Assembly: GCA_012295275.1 (NCBI GenBank)
Contig: CM022672.1
Location: forward strand, 27,951,972-28,015,971
From: Chrysomallon squamiferum
Lineage: Eukaryota; Mollusca; Gastropoda; Neomphalida; Peltospiridae
DNA: 64,000 nt
Direction of reading: 5' to 3'
Notes under the pieces: model-generated
Seen by the model: the letters and a program-made list of their open reading frames with translations, nothing else
Told to the model about the DNA's origin: nothing
Database searches by the model: none
Part shown: positions 1-16,428 of the stretch, one piece after another
Layout of the letters: each line of letters begins with the position of its first letter
How positions within the stretch are numbered: position 1 is the first letter of the stretch
Translations under genes and position numbers: made by a program

Positions 1-99
1 TTGTTTGTTCTCTAATTATTATTATCACATTTATTTTTGGCACTAGAAAAAATTATTTTTAAGTTTATTTTTTAATTTTATTATAATTATTGTAATTAA

Positions 100-154
<55 letters not shown>

Positions 155-303
155 ATCATTATTATTATTAATTTATTCAGGAAAGGCAAGAAAGTCTAAG
201 GAAGTGTTTACGTTATATAGTTGTTTTTATTTTTTATTTTTATTTTTTTTAAACTAAATTAATTAAGCTTATAATTACAGCTAATTTGTTTGACATCAGA
301 GTG
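1..303. other. AT-rich flank with (ATT)n array
   Basis: No gene is visible. The stretch is strongly AT-rich and holds an (ATT)n microsatellite at about 96-151. Its last part is the presumed 5' untranslated region or intron acceptor side of the MGAT4C-like gene: a pyrimidine-rich run ends in CAG at 278-280, so the first coding exon may begin at 281 after a 5' non-coding intron. Confidence 0.5.
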
Positions 304-3300
304 ATGAAAATACGTCGTTGTTGTCGGCGTTGTGCATATTCTCCCACGCTTGTCGTTATTCTGGGCTGTGTCGTTGTTCTTCAGTTCCTGATCTTGTTTA
401 AAGATCAGAGTCGAGGTTTTCAAAGAGGTAAAAATGTGTTATTGTTATTATTGTTATTATTGTCAGGGTATTGGTTGATCTAGAGAATAACAACGTGAGT
501 CTGGGATTACTTTTCAATGGGAATTCTTTTTATTTATATAAAATGGTTACATTCACTACAAATTAATCTTAAACAAAATAACTCAAACATTTTATTTAGA
601 ACAACAGTCGTATATTAGTTGTGCTAGTGCACGTAGGTAATAATTTGAGCAATAATGATGTAGTCCTATTTGCCATTTATAATGTATTTAACTTTGTGTT
701 ATGTATGTTTACCGTTTGGTATTCGACATTGTTCGATAATTTTATGTATTTGGTTCATTAACTAAATAACTGTGCTATACACACTCAGTATTCATGTACA
801 TTTTAAAATAGTCATAAACAAATAACTCGGATACTATCTAGAATAAACGTAATACGTGATATTTCTAACATTTCTAAATGCGGCAATATCTTATATTAAA
901 GACTGTGTATTAAATGGTGACATCCACTACATTAATAAGAGTCTTTATCTTTCGTATTTCATAAATGCTAGTCATCTGTCATATTTCTTACAATAATCTA
1001 TGGTTTACTGTGATCTGTTAGATTAAGTAAGCAGTCTAATATAAAAATACAATATCGAAGCCAACATGTATCAACATAATAACATGAAATGAAAAGTAAT
1101 TATAAAATGCATACCTAGAGAATAACAACGTGAGGCTGGAATTATTTTTCAGCGGGAACCTTGAAAAAAACATAACGTGTTAATCAGAGCGAGCTGTCAT
1201 GAAGCATGTCTGCTTTCTGACAGGTCACTGGGCGTGTCTGTCGCTCAGCGGGAACTAATGTTTTCATTTATGTACTCAGCCCTTTTGTTTAAACTAAATT
1301 ATATCGGTTACGTAACTAAGTGGATATTTCTTTGTTATGTGTATAATGTAAAGATGCTACTGTCGTTGATTACAAATGTAAAGTACTTTGAAACTACGCA
1401 CACAAATCCTGAGAATACGCTAAGGAAGTCTCAAAGAAATGGAATAATGATAAAAAGCAAGAATTGTGCGATAACTTTAAAAAGCAGAAACATTTGTTAA
1501 ATGAAATATCCACAAATTTAGAAAATTGCAAGTCAACGAACGTTGATTCTGAATTTATAAATGCTATGTTTATAACTGCAGCTAAAGATAATTTTGGGAA
1601 GACCCCCCCCTCATGCTACAATAAAGAAACATCCTCTTAATAAGGCGTTATAAAATTGCAAGAAAAGAAGACAAAAAAGGTAGTCGAAGATATAAACAAT
1701 ACAGTGGAAGTATACTGAAAGCTGGCTTGAAGTACAAAGAGAATCAGTATAAACAAATGCTAAATAGATCTGTTAAGGAATATAGAACATCTGTTAAACA
1801 AAAAATGAAAATACTAAAAACTTCAGATCCAAAAGAGTACCGGTCAGTGCTGAGCAGCAGTAAGAAGGGAGAGTGAAATGTAGATGTGTCGGTTCATTCT
1901 TTGTTTCATTTTCTCAATGCTCTTAATAGTAATGTTGACGTGACACCAATAGAACAGTCTGGAGAACTGGATTATGGAATGAGTTAATTAGGTCTGGTAT
2001 AAATGGAAAATGTTTTAATGTGTTAGTAAATGTGTATAAATGTACTAAGACAAGATTTACAGCGAACGGTTTGTTAGCTGACAGTTTTAATTGTGAAGTC
2101 GTTGTCATGGAAGGAGAAAATTTCTCGCTATTTTTATTTTCTAATTTTTTCTAAATGACTTTGAGGAGTTTCTTACACTGTCAGCAGAATCACCGGAAGC
2201 TTTACAGCATACCTTAACATTGGAGGCTTAAAGTAAATACAAATAATAATAATAATAATAATGATGATGATGATTTCCGGTAAAGGGATACAAATTATAT
2301 ATTTAAATTCGATTGATAACAATAAAACTTTGGGCTGACACTTTACAAGAAACGGTCTATTCAGTTACAATGAAAAACAAGTATGTAACAAAGCAAATAA
2401 AGCTATGTTTAGCCTAATAACTAAAAGTCATCAGAATAATCTCTCCGTCGACTATATACTTGATTTATTTGACAAACTAATATAAGCAATTTTATTGTAT
2501 GGTTGTGAAATATTGGGTTTTACAATAAAAAAGAAACTCCATGTGAAATTTTGTAAATATTTACTAAGTTTTAATAAATGTACCACTGCTTCTATGATCT
2601 ATGATGAACTAGGGCAGTATCCCCTTCGTATCTCTATAAAAGTAAGAATGATAACCTTTTGGGGGAAACTAATTTACAAAAGTCAAAACAAGATTTCCTC
2701 ACAACTATATCATTTAATACATGTTATCGATTCTTCTTGGAACGAATTTGTGAAAAATATTTTAGATGACTGTGCTTTAACACATAAATGGATATGTTAC
2801 AACTTTCATAATATTAAAAGGTCATGTGAAACAGTATCGAAAATATTACATGATCAGTATCTACAAAAAATAAAAAATAAAACTGATACGTCTCCAAACG
2901 GTATTAATTATAAATTTTCAAAACATTAAGTGAAATTATAAAATTATTTTACTGTGCTGTCTCAAAAGAATGATAATGTCTTATGTAAATTTAGAACTCT
3001 AATGTTTCAATAGAAAGATGGTTTAATATTCTAAGAGAAAATAGAAAATGTCATATTTGTAATCTTGACAGAATTGGAGATGAATATCGTTATATATTTG
3101 AAAGTAATGATGCTATATTATCATGCCAGATAAATACATGAGACATCCAAATATATTTTTATATAATAATTTATTTGATAGCAAAAATATGTTTATATTA
3201 AACAAGTTATACTTGTTAATAAGAACCATATGTGAGAGAGTATATCCTCTACGTTAAGCTTTCACGCATGTGCATTTTTATTTTATGTGTCTCTGATACC

Positions 3301-3461
3301 TTCTTCTCTTACTGTAATCCTACAGTTTACTGCAATAAATCATTGTCATTGTCATTATCACTAGTAATTGTAACCCTGGCATGTTTTGACCAATGTTTAT
3401 ATAAATGTATCAGTAATAGTAATAACAATTAAAATTAAAAGAAAAATTATGATTGAAATGC

Positions 3462-3544
<83 letters not shown>

Positions 3545-6200
3545 GTTTATATATTTATTTCTCGTGAACAGAGTACACAAAAATATCAGAGGAGAAAATG
3601 ACTGAAACTGTAACCACAACACGATCAGCTTTGACGTCAATGAAAAAGATTAACTATTTTCAGGTACGTATGAAAAATATTAGATAATTTACTATATCTG
3701 ATATAGTTTCTCGAAAGAATTATAAACAACATATACTGAAAATAAATATATATCGTTATGCAACAAAGGCACATTTTTTTTCTTTGAATCATATGAGTTG
3801 ATGAAATAGCATGTTACTATGAAAAGAAAAAAACAGTTTTGAATAGATAGACTCAACACATTTTAAGACTATTTCGTTTAGTATATATGGTTAAGAACCT
3901 TTAAGTCATGACAGAGAAAGTAGGCTACGTTTTCTAAATTAGCAATGCTCACAGAGCTTCCAGCAGACAGAGAATTCATATTTCTGAGTGGTAAGAATGT
4001 TAGGATAGAAGTGTCCTATAGGACATCCACGCCAGTGCTCTTCCATTAAAACAACCCACTCAGCGACAGTAGTAGGTACATTACAGTTAATAATAAGACG
4101 ACTTTACGTAGATATCTACTTAGCAAAATGTAAGATGATAACTCAAGACAGATTTCTAATCAGATTAGGATTTCAGAATAAATTATTAACTACAATACAG
4201 TGTATTACAATGAATTATAAATACGTGATTATCTTCCTAGTGAGGTAAATACTGATAAAACCTCTTCATGTATTATTAATGAAGCAGAAACCTCCGTGTG
4301 TGATTTGTGACATTTGTTAGAATTCCTAAGTTACAATTTATGGAACTCTTCTATTTGTTTGTTAGTTTAGTTTTGAGTATCATAAATATGAATATATTTA
4401 AAATAAACAGTTACTATTGACATTAACATTTGCATCAAAACATAAAATCACATCATGAATTCATATTTTTCAGACCTGTACTTGTGGAATGCATTTTCAT
4501 GTAAATGATACTGAGGCACTGATTTATCCATCGAAACAGAAAAACAAAGGTTTGCAAAAAAAAAAAAAAAAAAAAAAAAAAAACATCAATTAAATAAATA
4601 AATAATATTAAAAAAGATAGAAGTAAAATAAAATTTTAAAAATGTATTGAAAGAAACACTTTTATCATCTTATTCTTACGTGCATGACAAATATTAAAAT
4701 GAACACCTACCATAATGTTGTACCTTATAAATACACTTATACTTCAGTGCATGAACACTAAACTTTGCTAATAATATAGTATAGAAACAATATATTAAAA
4801 TATCAGTTTCTGTGTAATCTTTCATTGTCAATGACAATAAATAATAACGTCACTGTTAAATCTTTGCATTAAGCCATTTGTACGAATCAACAAAGGAAAA
4901 GGTAAATACAAATCAGTCTTAAATTAGTTTCTAGGATAATGCTGTATGTATAAATTTAAAGTAAATAAAATATTTAACGGTATATTGTTCTGAGTTATTC
5001 TTTTACAAGTTGTTGTATAAATATAGATATCGTTTATCGTTTTTAATTTCAGTTTTTCTAACTATTGGAATTCCAACAATCAGACGTCAGGGAAATAACA
5101 ATTACTTGCTTCAGACATTGGAATCGCTAATTTCGAATATGGCTGAGAATGAGAGACGTGATGTCATGATTGTTATTTTTCTGGCAGATAAAGATTCCAA
5201 ATCGAAGTCAATGATTGCTGACAGCATCAAGAACAAATTTGGGAATTTCATAGAAACTGGGCTAATCAATGTTATTCAAGCACCAACTGATTATTACAAT
5301 GCGATAAATATCACTAAGCAAACATACGGCCAGCCTAATAACTATGTTAAATGGAGAGCAAAACAGAATTTTGATTATGCATATATTTTTAAATACAGCA
5401 TAGGAAAGTCTTCTTATTATATGCAGATTGAAGATGATGTGCAGACATTACCTGGTTTTCTAAACGCGATTAAAAAATATATAAAAGAACAGACAGATGC
5501 GTGGACTTGTTTGGAGTTTTCTGAGTTAGGTTTTATAGGCAAACTGTATCGAAATGAAGATCTTGAAAAGATGGCCATGATGTTTCTGCTGTTTTACCAA
5601 GAACAGCCGGTGGATTACACATATCTCTATTTCAATCTACTAATGACACAGATGACCAAGAAACTTCGTAAGCCAACTCTGTTTCAACATTTGGGCATCT
5701 ACTCTTCATTTCCAGGTAAAATGCAGCCGCTGAAAGACAGGTTTTTTGATAATTACACAAAAATGTTCAAGGCCGACAATCCTCAAGCGGAAGTGTTTAC
5801 CTCACTGGGCACATACCTAACATTTCTGCCTCGGCTCGCATACCAAGGTGAAGGATATTTCTGGAGTCACGGGTCGCCTAGCGACGGCGATGCGTTCACG
5901 GTAATATTCCAGGAACCACAGAGACTTGTTCGGGTTGTCGTGCTCACTGGTTCCGAAGGACACCCGGATGATAGAATCGAACATGCACGTCTAGATGGAT
6001 TTCTAACACTTTGGAAATCTGATACAGAGGTCAAATGCACCAATGTTATATTTTTAGGAAATTTTGAAAACGGGAAAATAGACGCTCACTTATTACTGGA
6101 TAAAATAAATTTTAAAGTAATGTGTTTACGCATTACAATTACCAAAACACAGACAGCTTGGGTCATTATAAAAGAAATTGCTGTGTTTGTCTCCAAGTGA
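304..6200 (+). CDS. MGAT4C-like: MGAT4C-like N-acetylglucosaminyltransferase, 4 exons, 479 aa
   Basis: Exons 304-427, 3572-3663, 4474-4549 and 5053-6200 join in phase (phase 1, 0, 1) to 1440 nt, 479 aa plus stop; human MGAT4C is about 478 aa as I recall. Exon 1 encodes a short basic cytoplasmic tail and a signal anchor (residues about 14-33), giving type II Golgi topology. Exon 4 starts VFLTIGIPTIRR, the typical start of the GnT-IV catalytic domain, and contains KWRAKQNFDYAYIF, the metal-binding acidic motif IEDD (E224-D226, DXD equivalent), SELGFIGKLY and LFQHLGIYSS. A C-terminal beta-rich domain follows (about 330-479). The family transfers GlcNAc in beta-1,4 linkage to the alpha-1,3 mannose arm of N-glycans; activity of the C branch is less certain. 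A CR1-like LINE remnant lies in intron 1 and a (CT)n array just before exon 2. Donors are GTAAAA, GTACGT and the weaker GTTTGC. Family assignment is firm; the MGAT4C subtype rests on length and architecture. Confidence 0.88.
479..1162 (+). repeat. Pair of direct repeats in intron 1
   Basis: About 45 bases starting CTAGAGAATAACAACGTGAG recur at 479-525 and 1113-1160 with a few substitutions, about 635 bases apart. They lie in intron 1 of the MGAT4C-like gene just upstream of the LINE remnant. They could be two copies of a dispersed repeat or the flanks of a degraded insertion. Confidence 0.6.
1430..3362 (+). mobile_element. Degenerate CR1/jockey-like non-LTR retrotransposon (5'-truncated)
   Basis: Broken reading frames spell the middle and end of a non-LTR retrotransposon polyprotein. 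From about 1438 comes KWNNDKKQELCDNFKK, the linker before the RT domain; at 1980-2230 RT-like pieces (SGINGKCFNVLVNVYKCTK, FTANGLLADSFNCEV); at 2495-2929 an open stretch including LLYGCEILGF and ELGQYPLRISIKVR, typical of the C-terminal part; then ENRKCHICN, the tail zinc-binding-like motif. It ends in a CATTGT repeat at 3341-3360, a common 3' tail for this type. Several stops and frameshifts make it dead. The 5' end with the endonuclease is missing. It inserted in intron 1 of the MGAT4C-like gene in the sense orientation. Confidence 0.8.
3463..3541. repeat. (CT)n microsatellite
   Basis: An uninterrupted CT array of about 79 bases sits 30 bases upstream of exon 2 of the MGAT4C-like gene, so it may act as an extended polypyrimidine tract for that acceptor. 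Confidence 0.97.
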
Positions 6201-9571
<3,371 letters not shown>

Positions 9572-12500
9572 ATGTCTTCTTTGGGTGAAGCTCCTAATGA
9601 ATTCAAATTAAAGAATCAGCCTGATGATGGAATCACTGCATGTAAGTTTGGTCCAAACTCAAGTCAGTTTCTTCTGGTGTCTTCCTGGGATGAGACAGTG
9701 CGACTGTATGACATCATAGCTGACAACATGCGCATCAAGTACAACCACGGCTCATCTGTACTTGACTGCTGTTTCTATGTAAGTAATACAATTTTATTTA
9801 ATGATATTTATTTCTGATTTTAGATACAAGTGGAATATTCCTTACAGTTTATAGATTCAAACGTAGTGATATGTTATTTAAGTATTCATAAAAAGGGCAG
9901 AGGTTTCACAACGTATTAGACCAGTCTCTACTTTATTAAACATTGTATTTATTCATTAGTTAAGTTACTGTTTTTACATATTCTCATGAAAAAGGGAGAA
10001 TAGAAAGAAAGCTTCTGTAAACTGCTAACAAGAAACTTGAAAGTTCTGCAATTATTAGTCTTGTTTGAAACATTGTTATATCATCTTTCTGATAAAATTT
10101 CAAATTTATTATCAGTAAATATTCTCGGAACTACAAAAAAGTGTTTCAGACATTAATTTTCAGCTTCACTAGTTAATAACTATTAATTTTTCTGAAAATC
10201 CTCCTGTTAGAAATATTATTTTTGGTTTGTTTTCAGGATCCAGTACATTCATTCACTGGTGGTTTAGACAAAACATTAAAAATGTATGATTTCAATGCAA
10301 CAGCAGGTATCAGACATTTTAGTTTGTAAAATATTTTTAGTTGTTTGACTGATAATAAAATCTATTTCCTTTTAAATTATATAAGAAAATAATAAATCAG
10401 AGAATGAACGTGTAACAAAATATTGCCGATTTAATTAAAATATTGCTGATTAAACTATTAGTTTTGTTTTCATGAAAGGTGAAGATTCATCAACTAATAA
10501 TAAATATAAAAAGCCTGAACAAAAAAATCACAAAAGCAATTTACTGTATATATATTTCATTTGAATTGCTTCATCAAGAATTCAGACAGTCTCAGAACTG
10601 TAATGATCATTTCAAATGTTGTAATTTTACAATTAACAGTTTCAGCTCCAGCTCTGGTATATGTAATTTTTCAACTAAAAACAAATAAAAAAATATTTTC
10701 TGTACTTCCCTGTTATTTTCTTCTGTTATATTAAAATGTACATGTGATATGAAAACAAATAAAAGTAAATTATATTTGACGTAAGCTGCTTCGCCTAAAT
10801 TTAAATGCTGTTTTTAGCAATTAGAAAAAGTTACTTAATAAAATTTTAACTGTGAGTATTGTTTTCATTTTGGTCAGAGACTGTTGTAGGAAAACATGAA
10901 GCACCTATCAGGTGTGTGGAGTACTGTTCTGATGAAAATGTCATTGTCACTGGAAGCTGGGATTCTACTGTCAAACTCTGGGATCCAAGAGCTCCTTGTT
11001 GCTCTGGTTCTTTTGCACAACCAGATAAGGTTGTAGTTTTTTTAACATTCTTAATACAAATGCCATTATTCTCTTCTAATTTTGATAGTGACTGATTAAT
11101 TAAATTTAATTTTAAATAATAAAGAAAACAGTTAAACCAGACAGATGTGTGTAATGGATGGGTGCATGCATTCACTTCTTACACTGAATTTATAATTATC
11201 ATTGTTTTGACTAACTTTTTTTTTTTTTTTTTTCAGTAATGTCAGTGTCATGAGGACATTTTGTATTATTTAAAGGGTTTAGAGCAGCCAGTCTGCTGCA
11301 GGGGGTTTTAACTAATGTATTTTATGAAGAGAATAAATAATCAAATATATCCTTAAATACTAAGTCTGCCTCAAAAATGTTATTGCCTGGCCTTGAGTGC
11401 TTGTTAAAAAAGGTTGAAAATAACTGCTTTAGAGAATATAAAAAGGTTAAAACCCCTTGCATTAAATATATACACATTATTAATTTTGTATTATAAATGT
11501 GTGACCAGGTGTACACGCTGGCAGTGTGTGGGGACCGGCTGGTTGTAGGGACGAAAGGAAGGCGTATTCTAGTGTGGGATCTGAGAAACATGGGCTATGT
11601 TCAGCAGAAACGTGAATCAAGTCTGAAATATCAAACAAGATGTATTCGAACATTCCCAAATAAGCAGGGATATGTCTTAAGTTCTATAGAAGGTAAGCTT
11701 TCTTGTATCTTTCAACAAAAAAATTAGAAACTAAACATGGTTTTGATAATAAAATACCAGTACATTTTTACTGATTTGGGGATTTGTGTATAAACCCTCA
11801 AATATGTTTTCATTTGTCAACCAAAGAAGAGAAAAATTAATAAATCATAGTAGAAAACAGTTTTTTTATATATTTTTTCTGAAGAATCCTTTCATAAAGC
11901 TTGCTCAGTTAGGATAAAACAACTGCACAATTGCCAATTTTTCCTGTTGTTTTCATTGTGCTTAGCCATGCATCAGAAGAACATTCATGACATCAGCTTT
12001 ACTTATCTAATATGTTATCTCATATTAAAATTAACTATGAATAAGTTTTGGATCATTTAAAAGTAGGATAGACAATGATTTACATGTAAACAGTGCAGTT
12101 TAGTTGCTATGATCAGGCTAAGAGGAAATAATTATTGGCCAGTTTATTGCCACCAATTAGTAGCTGCAACACTTTCCTGGAGCAACTCTAATGATTAGCT
12201 GACTTTGTGTATTACAGAGGATTAGATTAAATATCAAAACCTATTTAATTCATTCTTGCTGAAACAATATCCAGATTTATTTTCTCAAAGTTTCATGGCT
12301 TAAGGTGCTGAAAATGCATGGTTGCCAGGGACATTTTATGGTATAAATGGCTACCCACAGTTGGCTAACTGATTCTTTGCATTTGCAATAGTAAATTCTA
12401 AAAAGATCATATCTATATCAGTTTTATCCAGTTTGCTTGAAGACAGAGTGCCTCTGTTTCTCCAAAATATTTGATTTTGTATCAATATAGTCTTAAATTT

Positions 12501-13880
12501 TTTTTATTTTTTTTTTAAATTTATTTATGGATAATGAATATTTGTGTTGTTATGAAAGGAAATATTTTTGTACTAAATATTTGTAGCAATTTTGCAGTTG
12601 GACTGAACATTTTATTTTGGAAATAGTTATAACTTTGGTATTTTTGAAAATGAATTTGATTTTGAGATGTCATTTGTTTATAAAAATATTTTCCTTTATG
12701 ATAGAATGTATATATTATATTGAATCCTTTTATTTTTATTTTAAAGTTAAGATTTCTTCTTCTTGAATGAAATTCATTATATATTTGTACTTGAGTACTT
12801 GATACAATTTATTGCATATTAAAATATTGTTTTCATAACAAATCCTAAAATAAATTTAGATTAATATGAGGTAACTGATTGATACAAAATTGATTGCTAG
12901 TATTAAAAGCTATAGTGCAATTATAAAAAGAATTACATCCCTAAAATAATTTTTCTAGTATTACACATTTTTTAATGAAAAAAAACACTGTGTTGATTAT
13001 CCGTATGTATAATTTTTCTTACTGACAAAATTTGTATTGACAATTCAGGAAGAGTGGCAGTTGAGTATTTGGATCCTAGTCCAGAAATACAGAAAAAGAA
13101 ATATGCTTTCAAATGTCACAGAATAAAAGAAAATGGCCAGGAACTAATATATCCTGTCAATGCTATAGCCTTTCATGCAAAATACAACACATTTGCTACT
13201 GGAGGTTCTGATGGTTATGTTAACATCTGGGATGGATTTAACAAGAAAAGACTTTGTCAATTTCATAGGTATTTATTTCCAAATTATGTTGTAAATAATG
13301 ATCTAAGCTTTATTTATTGTGTTCAGCAGTAATGGGTGTCAGGTCTGAAATATTAAGCAGTGATTTTTTTTTTTCAAATGTACAGAACTGTTTGAAGTGG
13401 TTCAGAGAAATCTTCAGCATGTTGCCATTCATAATTACAGCTGAGGTTTCTCTAACTAGTGATATTTATTCTTTAATAAATAAATTGTTGTGTAAAGTTA
13501 TCTATAACTAAATTTCCATTCACATAGCATTTTTAATAAATTACATCACATGAGAATAAAGAAAGGTACGACAAATGTCAACTCATAAACATTCTGAAAA
13601 TGGTATTGACAATCTTAATATTTTGTAACATATTTTTTTAACAATTTGTAACACTATATATTTATGAATATATAATCTGCATAGGTGTATTAATATATAA
13701 TAAATTGTAATATTTTGCAGGTACCCAACAAGCATCTCCTCATTAGCATTTAGCCATGATGGGATGGTTTTGGCAATTGCATCATCATACATGTTTGAAA
13801 ATGGTGAGGAAGATGATGTACATGAGAACTCTGTGTATGTCCGCAACGTCAGTGACCAGGAAACTAAACCCAAATCATAG
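9572..13880 (+). CDS. BUB3: Mitotic checkpoint protein BUB3, 6 exons, 330 aa
   Basis: Exons 9572-9778, 10237-10306, 10878-11029, 11509-11692, 13049-13268 and 13721-13880 join in phase to 993 nt, 330 aa plus stop (human BUB3 is 328 aa). The protein is a WD40 propeller: near the start [16 protein letters not shown], then [57 protein letters not shown] and [20 protein letters not shown], all near-identical to animal BUB3, ending in ETKPKS. BUB3 binds GLEBS motifs of BUB1 and BUBR1 and brings them to phosphorylated KNL1 at kinetochores for the spindle checkpoint. All introns are GT-AG with good donors. Several introns start in-frame with open stretches, but homology fixes the junctions. The only notable loss of similarity is the acidic segment near residues 305-315, which is variable in the family. 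Candidate poly(A) signal at 14210-14215. The gene looks intact and functional. Confidence 0.97.
11277..11434. mobile_element. Short hAT-type MITE in BUB3 intron 3
   Basis: A 142-base segment (11285-11426) begins CAGCCAG and ends with the reverse complement of CAGTTATTTTCAACC. It is flanked by near-identical 8-bp target duplications, gtttagag (11277-11284) and ctttagag (11427-11434). CAG termini and 8-bp duplications are hAT hallmarks. It has no coding capacity. The left terminal repeat is poorly matched beyond the first bases, so the call is moderate. Confidence 0.5.
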
Positions 13881-16428
13881 GAATGAATGAGAAATTCTCT
13901 TCATCAACATTACCATTAAAACATTACAAGGACATCACCTTGCAATCAGTTCATTATTATTCTTGTGAGTATCTGTACTGACTCCTCAGATATCATGATT
14001 TGCCAATACCCTTCAGTTACCACTTCAGCAATTACAATACACTGCTGAACAGAATCTCGGCTATACTGTATCATGTTTTCATCAATCTAGTTTCATGTTT
14101 AGTATTGTTTGCTTCTGCTTCATTTCAAATTTTGCTGTTAAACCGGTTTATAATGAAACGGTTAAGAGTGTGTCTTACCCTTGTGGAAATGAGGCTTCAT
14201 TCAGAATTAAATAAAAAATAGTTTAACAACAAGTAGAAAATGCAGAATCATAGTAATTCAAATTCCATTTCATGTCTGAGACTCATGGAAAAATACTTTT
14301 CATTTAGTAATATGTTGAGAAATCAGGATATGCTTAAAGTTGAAGAAGATGATTTAAAAATTCCACATTACATATGAGCATTTAACAGATGACAACCATT
14401 AAAGATAACATTTGGAAATTATATCCAGACATTATATTACAGAGAATTATTGTCAGTTGATTTTTAACTAGAGTACAGTTTCTTATGGATATTTGTTTGT
14501 TTATATACATACTATAATTCTGACTGATTTGGTAATTTATTTACATGCTACAAACTACAGTATTACTGCACAAGAAGTAACTTCTGTATTCTATTGTTAG
14601 AAACATGAACATAAAGTGTTTCTGATTATACTTAATCTTTTATCACAATCATTAAATACATAATTTGTTTATTTTTTACTTGCCTTGAAAATAGAAATAA
14701 AATATATATTGCCTTATTAATAATTTAAACTATTGGGAAAAACGGTTGTACTTAAGTAAATAAATAAATAATTTATCTATGCTATCAGTATGTGATTGTA
14801 TGAACAAAATCACTAGCTATATTTTATACTCTTAACACATGATTGTTTTATTTGTTTCTGAACTTCTAATTTAGTGGAAATACCAGAGACACATTTTTTT
14901 TCAAGAAAATTATCTTGGTTTAAAACAAGTCAGCAATTTCTTATTTTCTGTTCTTTTTGGTGCTCTATTCGTGTTTACATGGTAAAATTAACTGTAATTT
15001 TATGTACATAAAACACTTTAAACACAAAATAATTATTTGAATGTTAATTTTTGTTTTGTTTTTTATTTTCCTTTTTTATATAAACAAAATAACTTAGAAA
15101 ATAATCCTGAAAATTTAAACTATCGTCTGAAAATGAAGGGAGGTAACTATTACCTACTAGATTACTATTATTAAAAAGATATAGCAAAGTTATATTCCAA
15201 AAATTTTATCACAATAATATAAAGCTAAATAAGAAAATAAAAAATATATAAATTATATCAAAACATTTTCATTTTCTTTTCTTAAATTTTTGGAAATATT
15301 TCCTGTCATGCCTCTGCTTGGGTTTGTTATTTTATTTCTTTGCTTTATTAGTGTAGGTTGATGGAAAGTGTTACAGTAGACCCTTAGTGGTATAAAAGAT
15401 GTATTGAGGATATTTATTCATACCACTTGTTGTTTTCTATCAAGAAATAAAGAATAGTTTGGAATTTCAAAACCACTTCATCATAGCTTTTGATATGTCT
15501 GTCTTATGTTATCACCAAATACATGACATTGTATAATGTTAACTGAAATAAAATGTTGAAATTTATAATAGTATTTTTATCTATCATATGCAGTTTGGGG
15601 CAATTTGTTTATAATTATTATCATCAATTTTTTTAATTATTTGTAACTTTTTATAATTCATTTAATATAATTAATTTTTTTTGTTTTAGGAATAACTGAT
15701 GACTAAAGTGTTTACAAACTAACCAAACATCTATATATGTACAAGCAAAGGTATAATGTGAAGTATAATTGGATAATAACAAATCATTACAAAAAAAATA
15801 AAAAAATTTATTGAACAATATTTATTTCATAATGCATAATTCTATGACAATATTATTTACAGGGAGATCTGTTTCAGATAACAAAAACTTTTTTGTTTTA
15901 TTTGGTGATCAACCTTTGTGATTTATAAAGTTTGACAATAAACTAATATGCTTAAATAGTTTCCATTTTCTTTATTTATTTATTGCAATTTTAAAATTAA
16001 TTTTCTTTATATAAAATATAATGATAAAGTCTCCTAGCACATTTTGTGTTTGTTATATATTGTCATTCTTTATTATTAACTCTTCACTGGTAAAAAATAA
16101 AAATAAAATAATAATAATAATTCAACAGAGTAATATAATTCTTGTTAAATGTTCTGGCTCCATCAAGCTGGCGTATAGTTTTAATCTATGGTGCTAGTTT
16201 CAAACACGTTTAAATTGGTGTACTCTCATAGATTTAATATATAATTCTTTCTATATCTATTCTTCTTTCTTTCTTTCTTATTTGTTTTTATTATTATTAT
16301 TATTATTTTTTTTTTAATACAAACTTCTCAAATAGAAAATATAGCAGGACTCCTTTCTCTGTGTAAATCAATGCAGCATTTTGAACAACTAATATTAATA
16401 TTAAAACGTTTTGCAGTTTTATTGTTTT
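13881..16428. other. BUB3 3' UTR and AT-rich intergenic DNA
   Basis: After the BUB3 stop, AATAAA-like signals occur at 14210 and again further on (for example near 15550 and 15940), so the 3' UTR could be short or about 1.7-2 kb. The rest is AT-rich with no supported coding region, repeat array or RNA gene. Confidence 0.5.

Noticed and set aside
3410-3640. Open frames rich in Leu-Ser or Arg-Glu
   Set aside because: They are translations of the CT/GA microsatellite. The same applies at 6925-7255, 19063-19275, 23080-23410 and 33181-33576.
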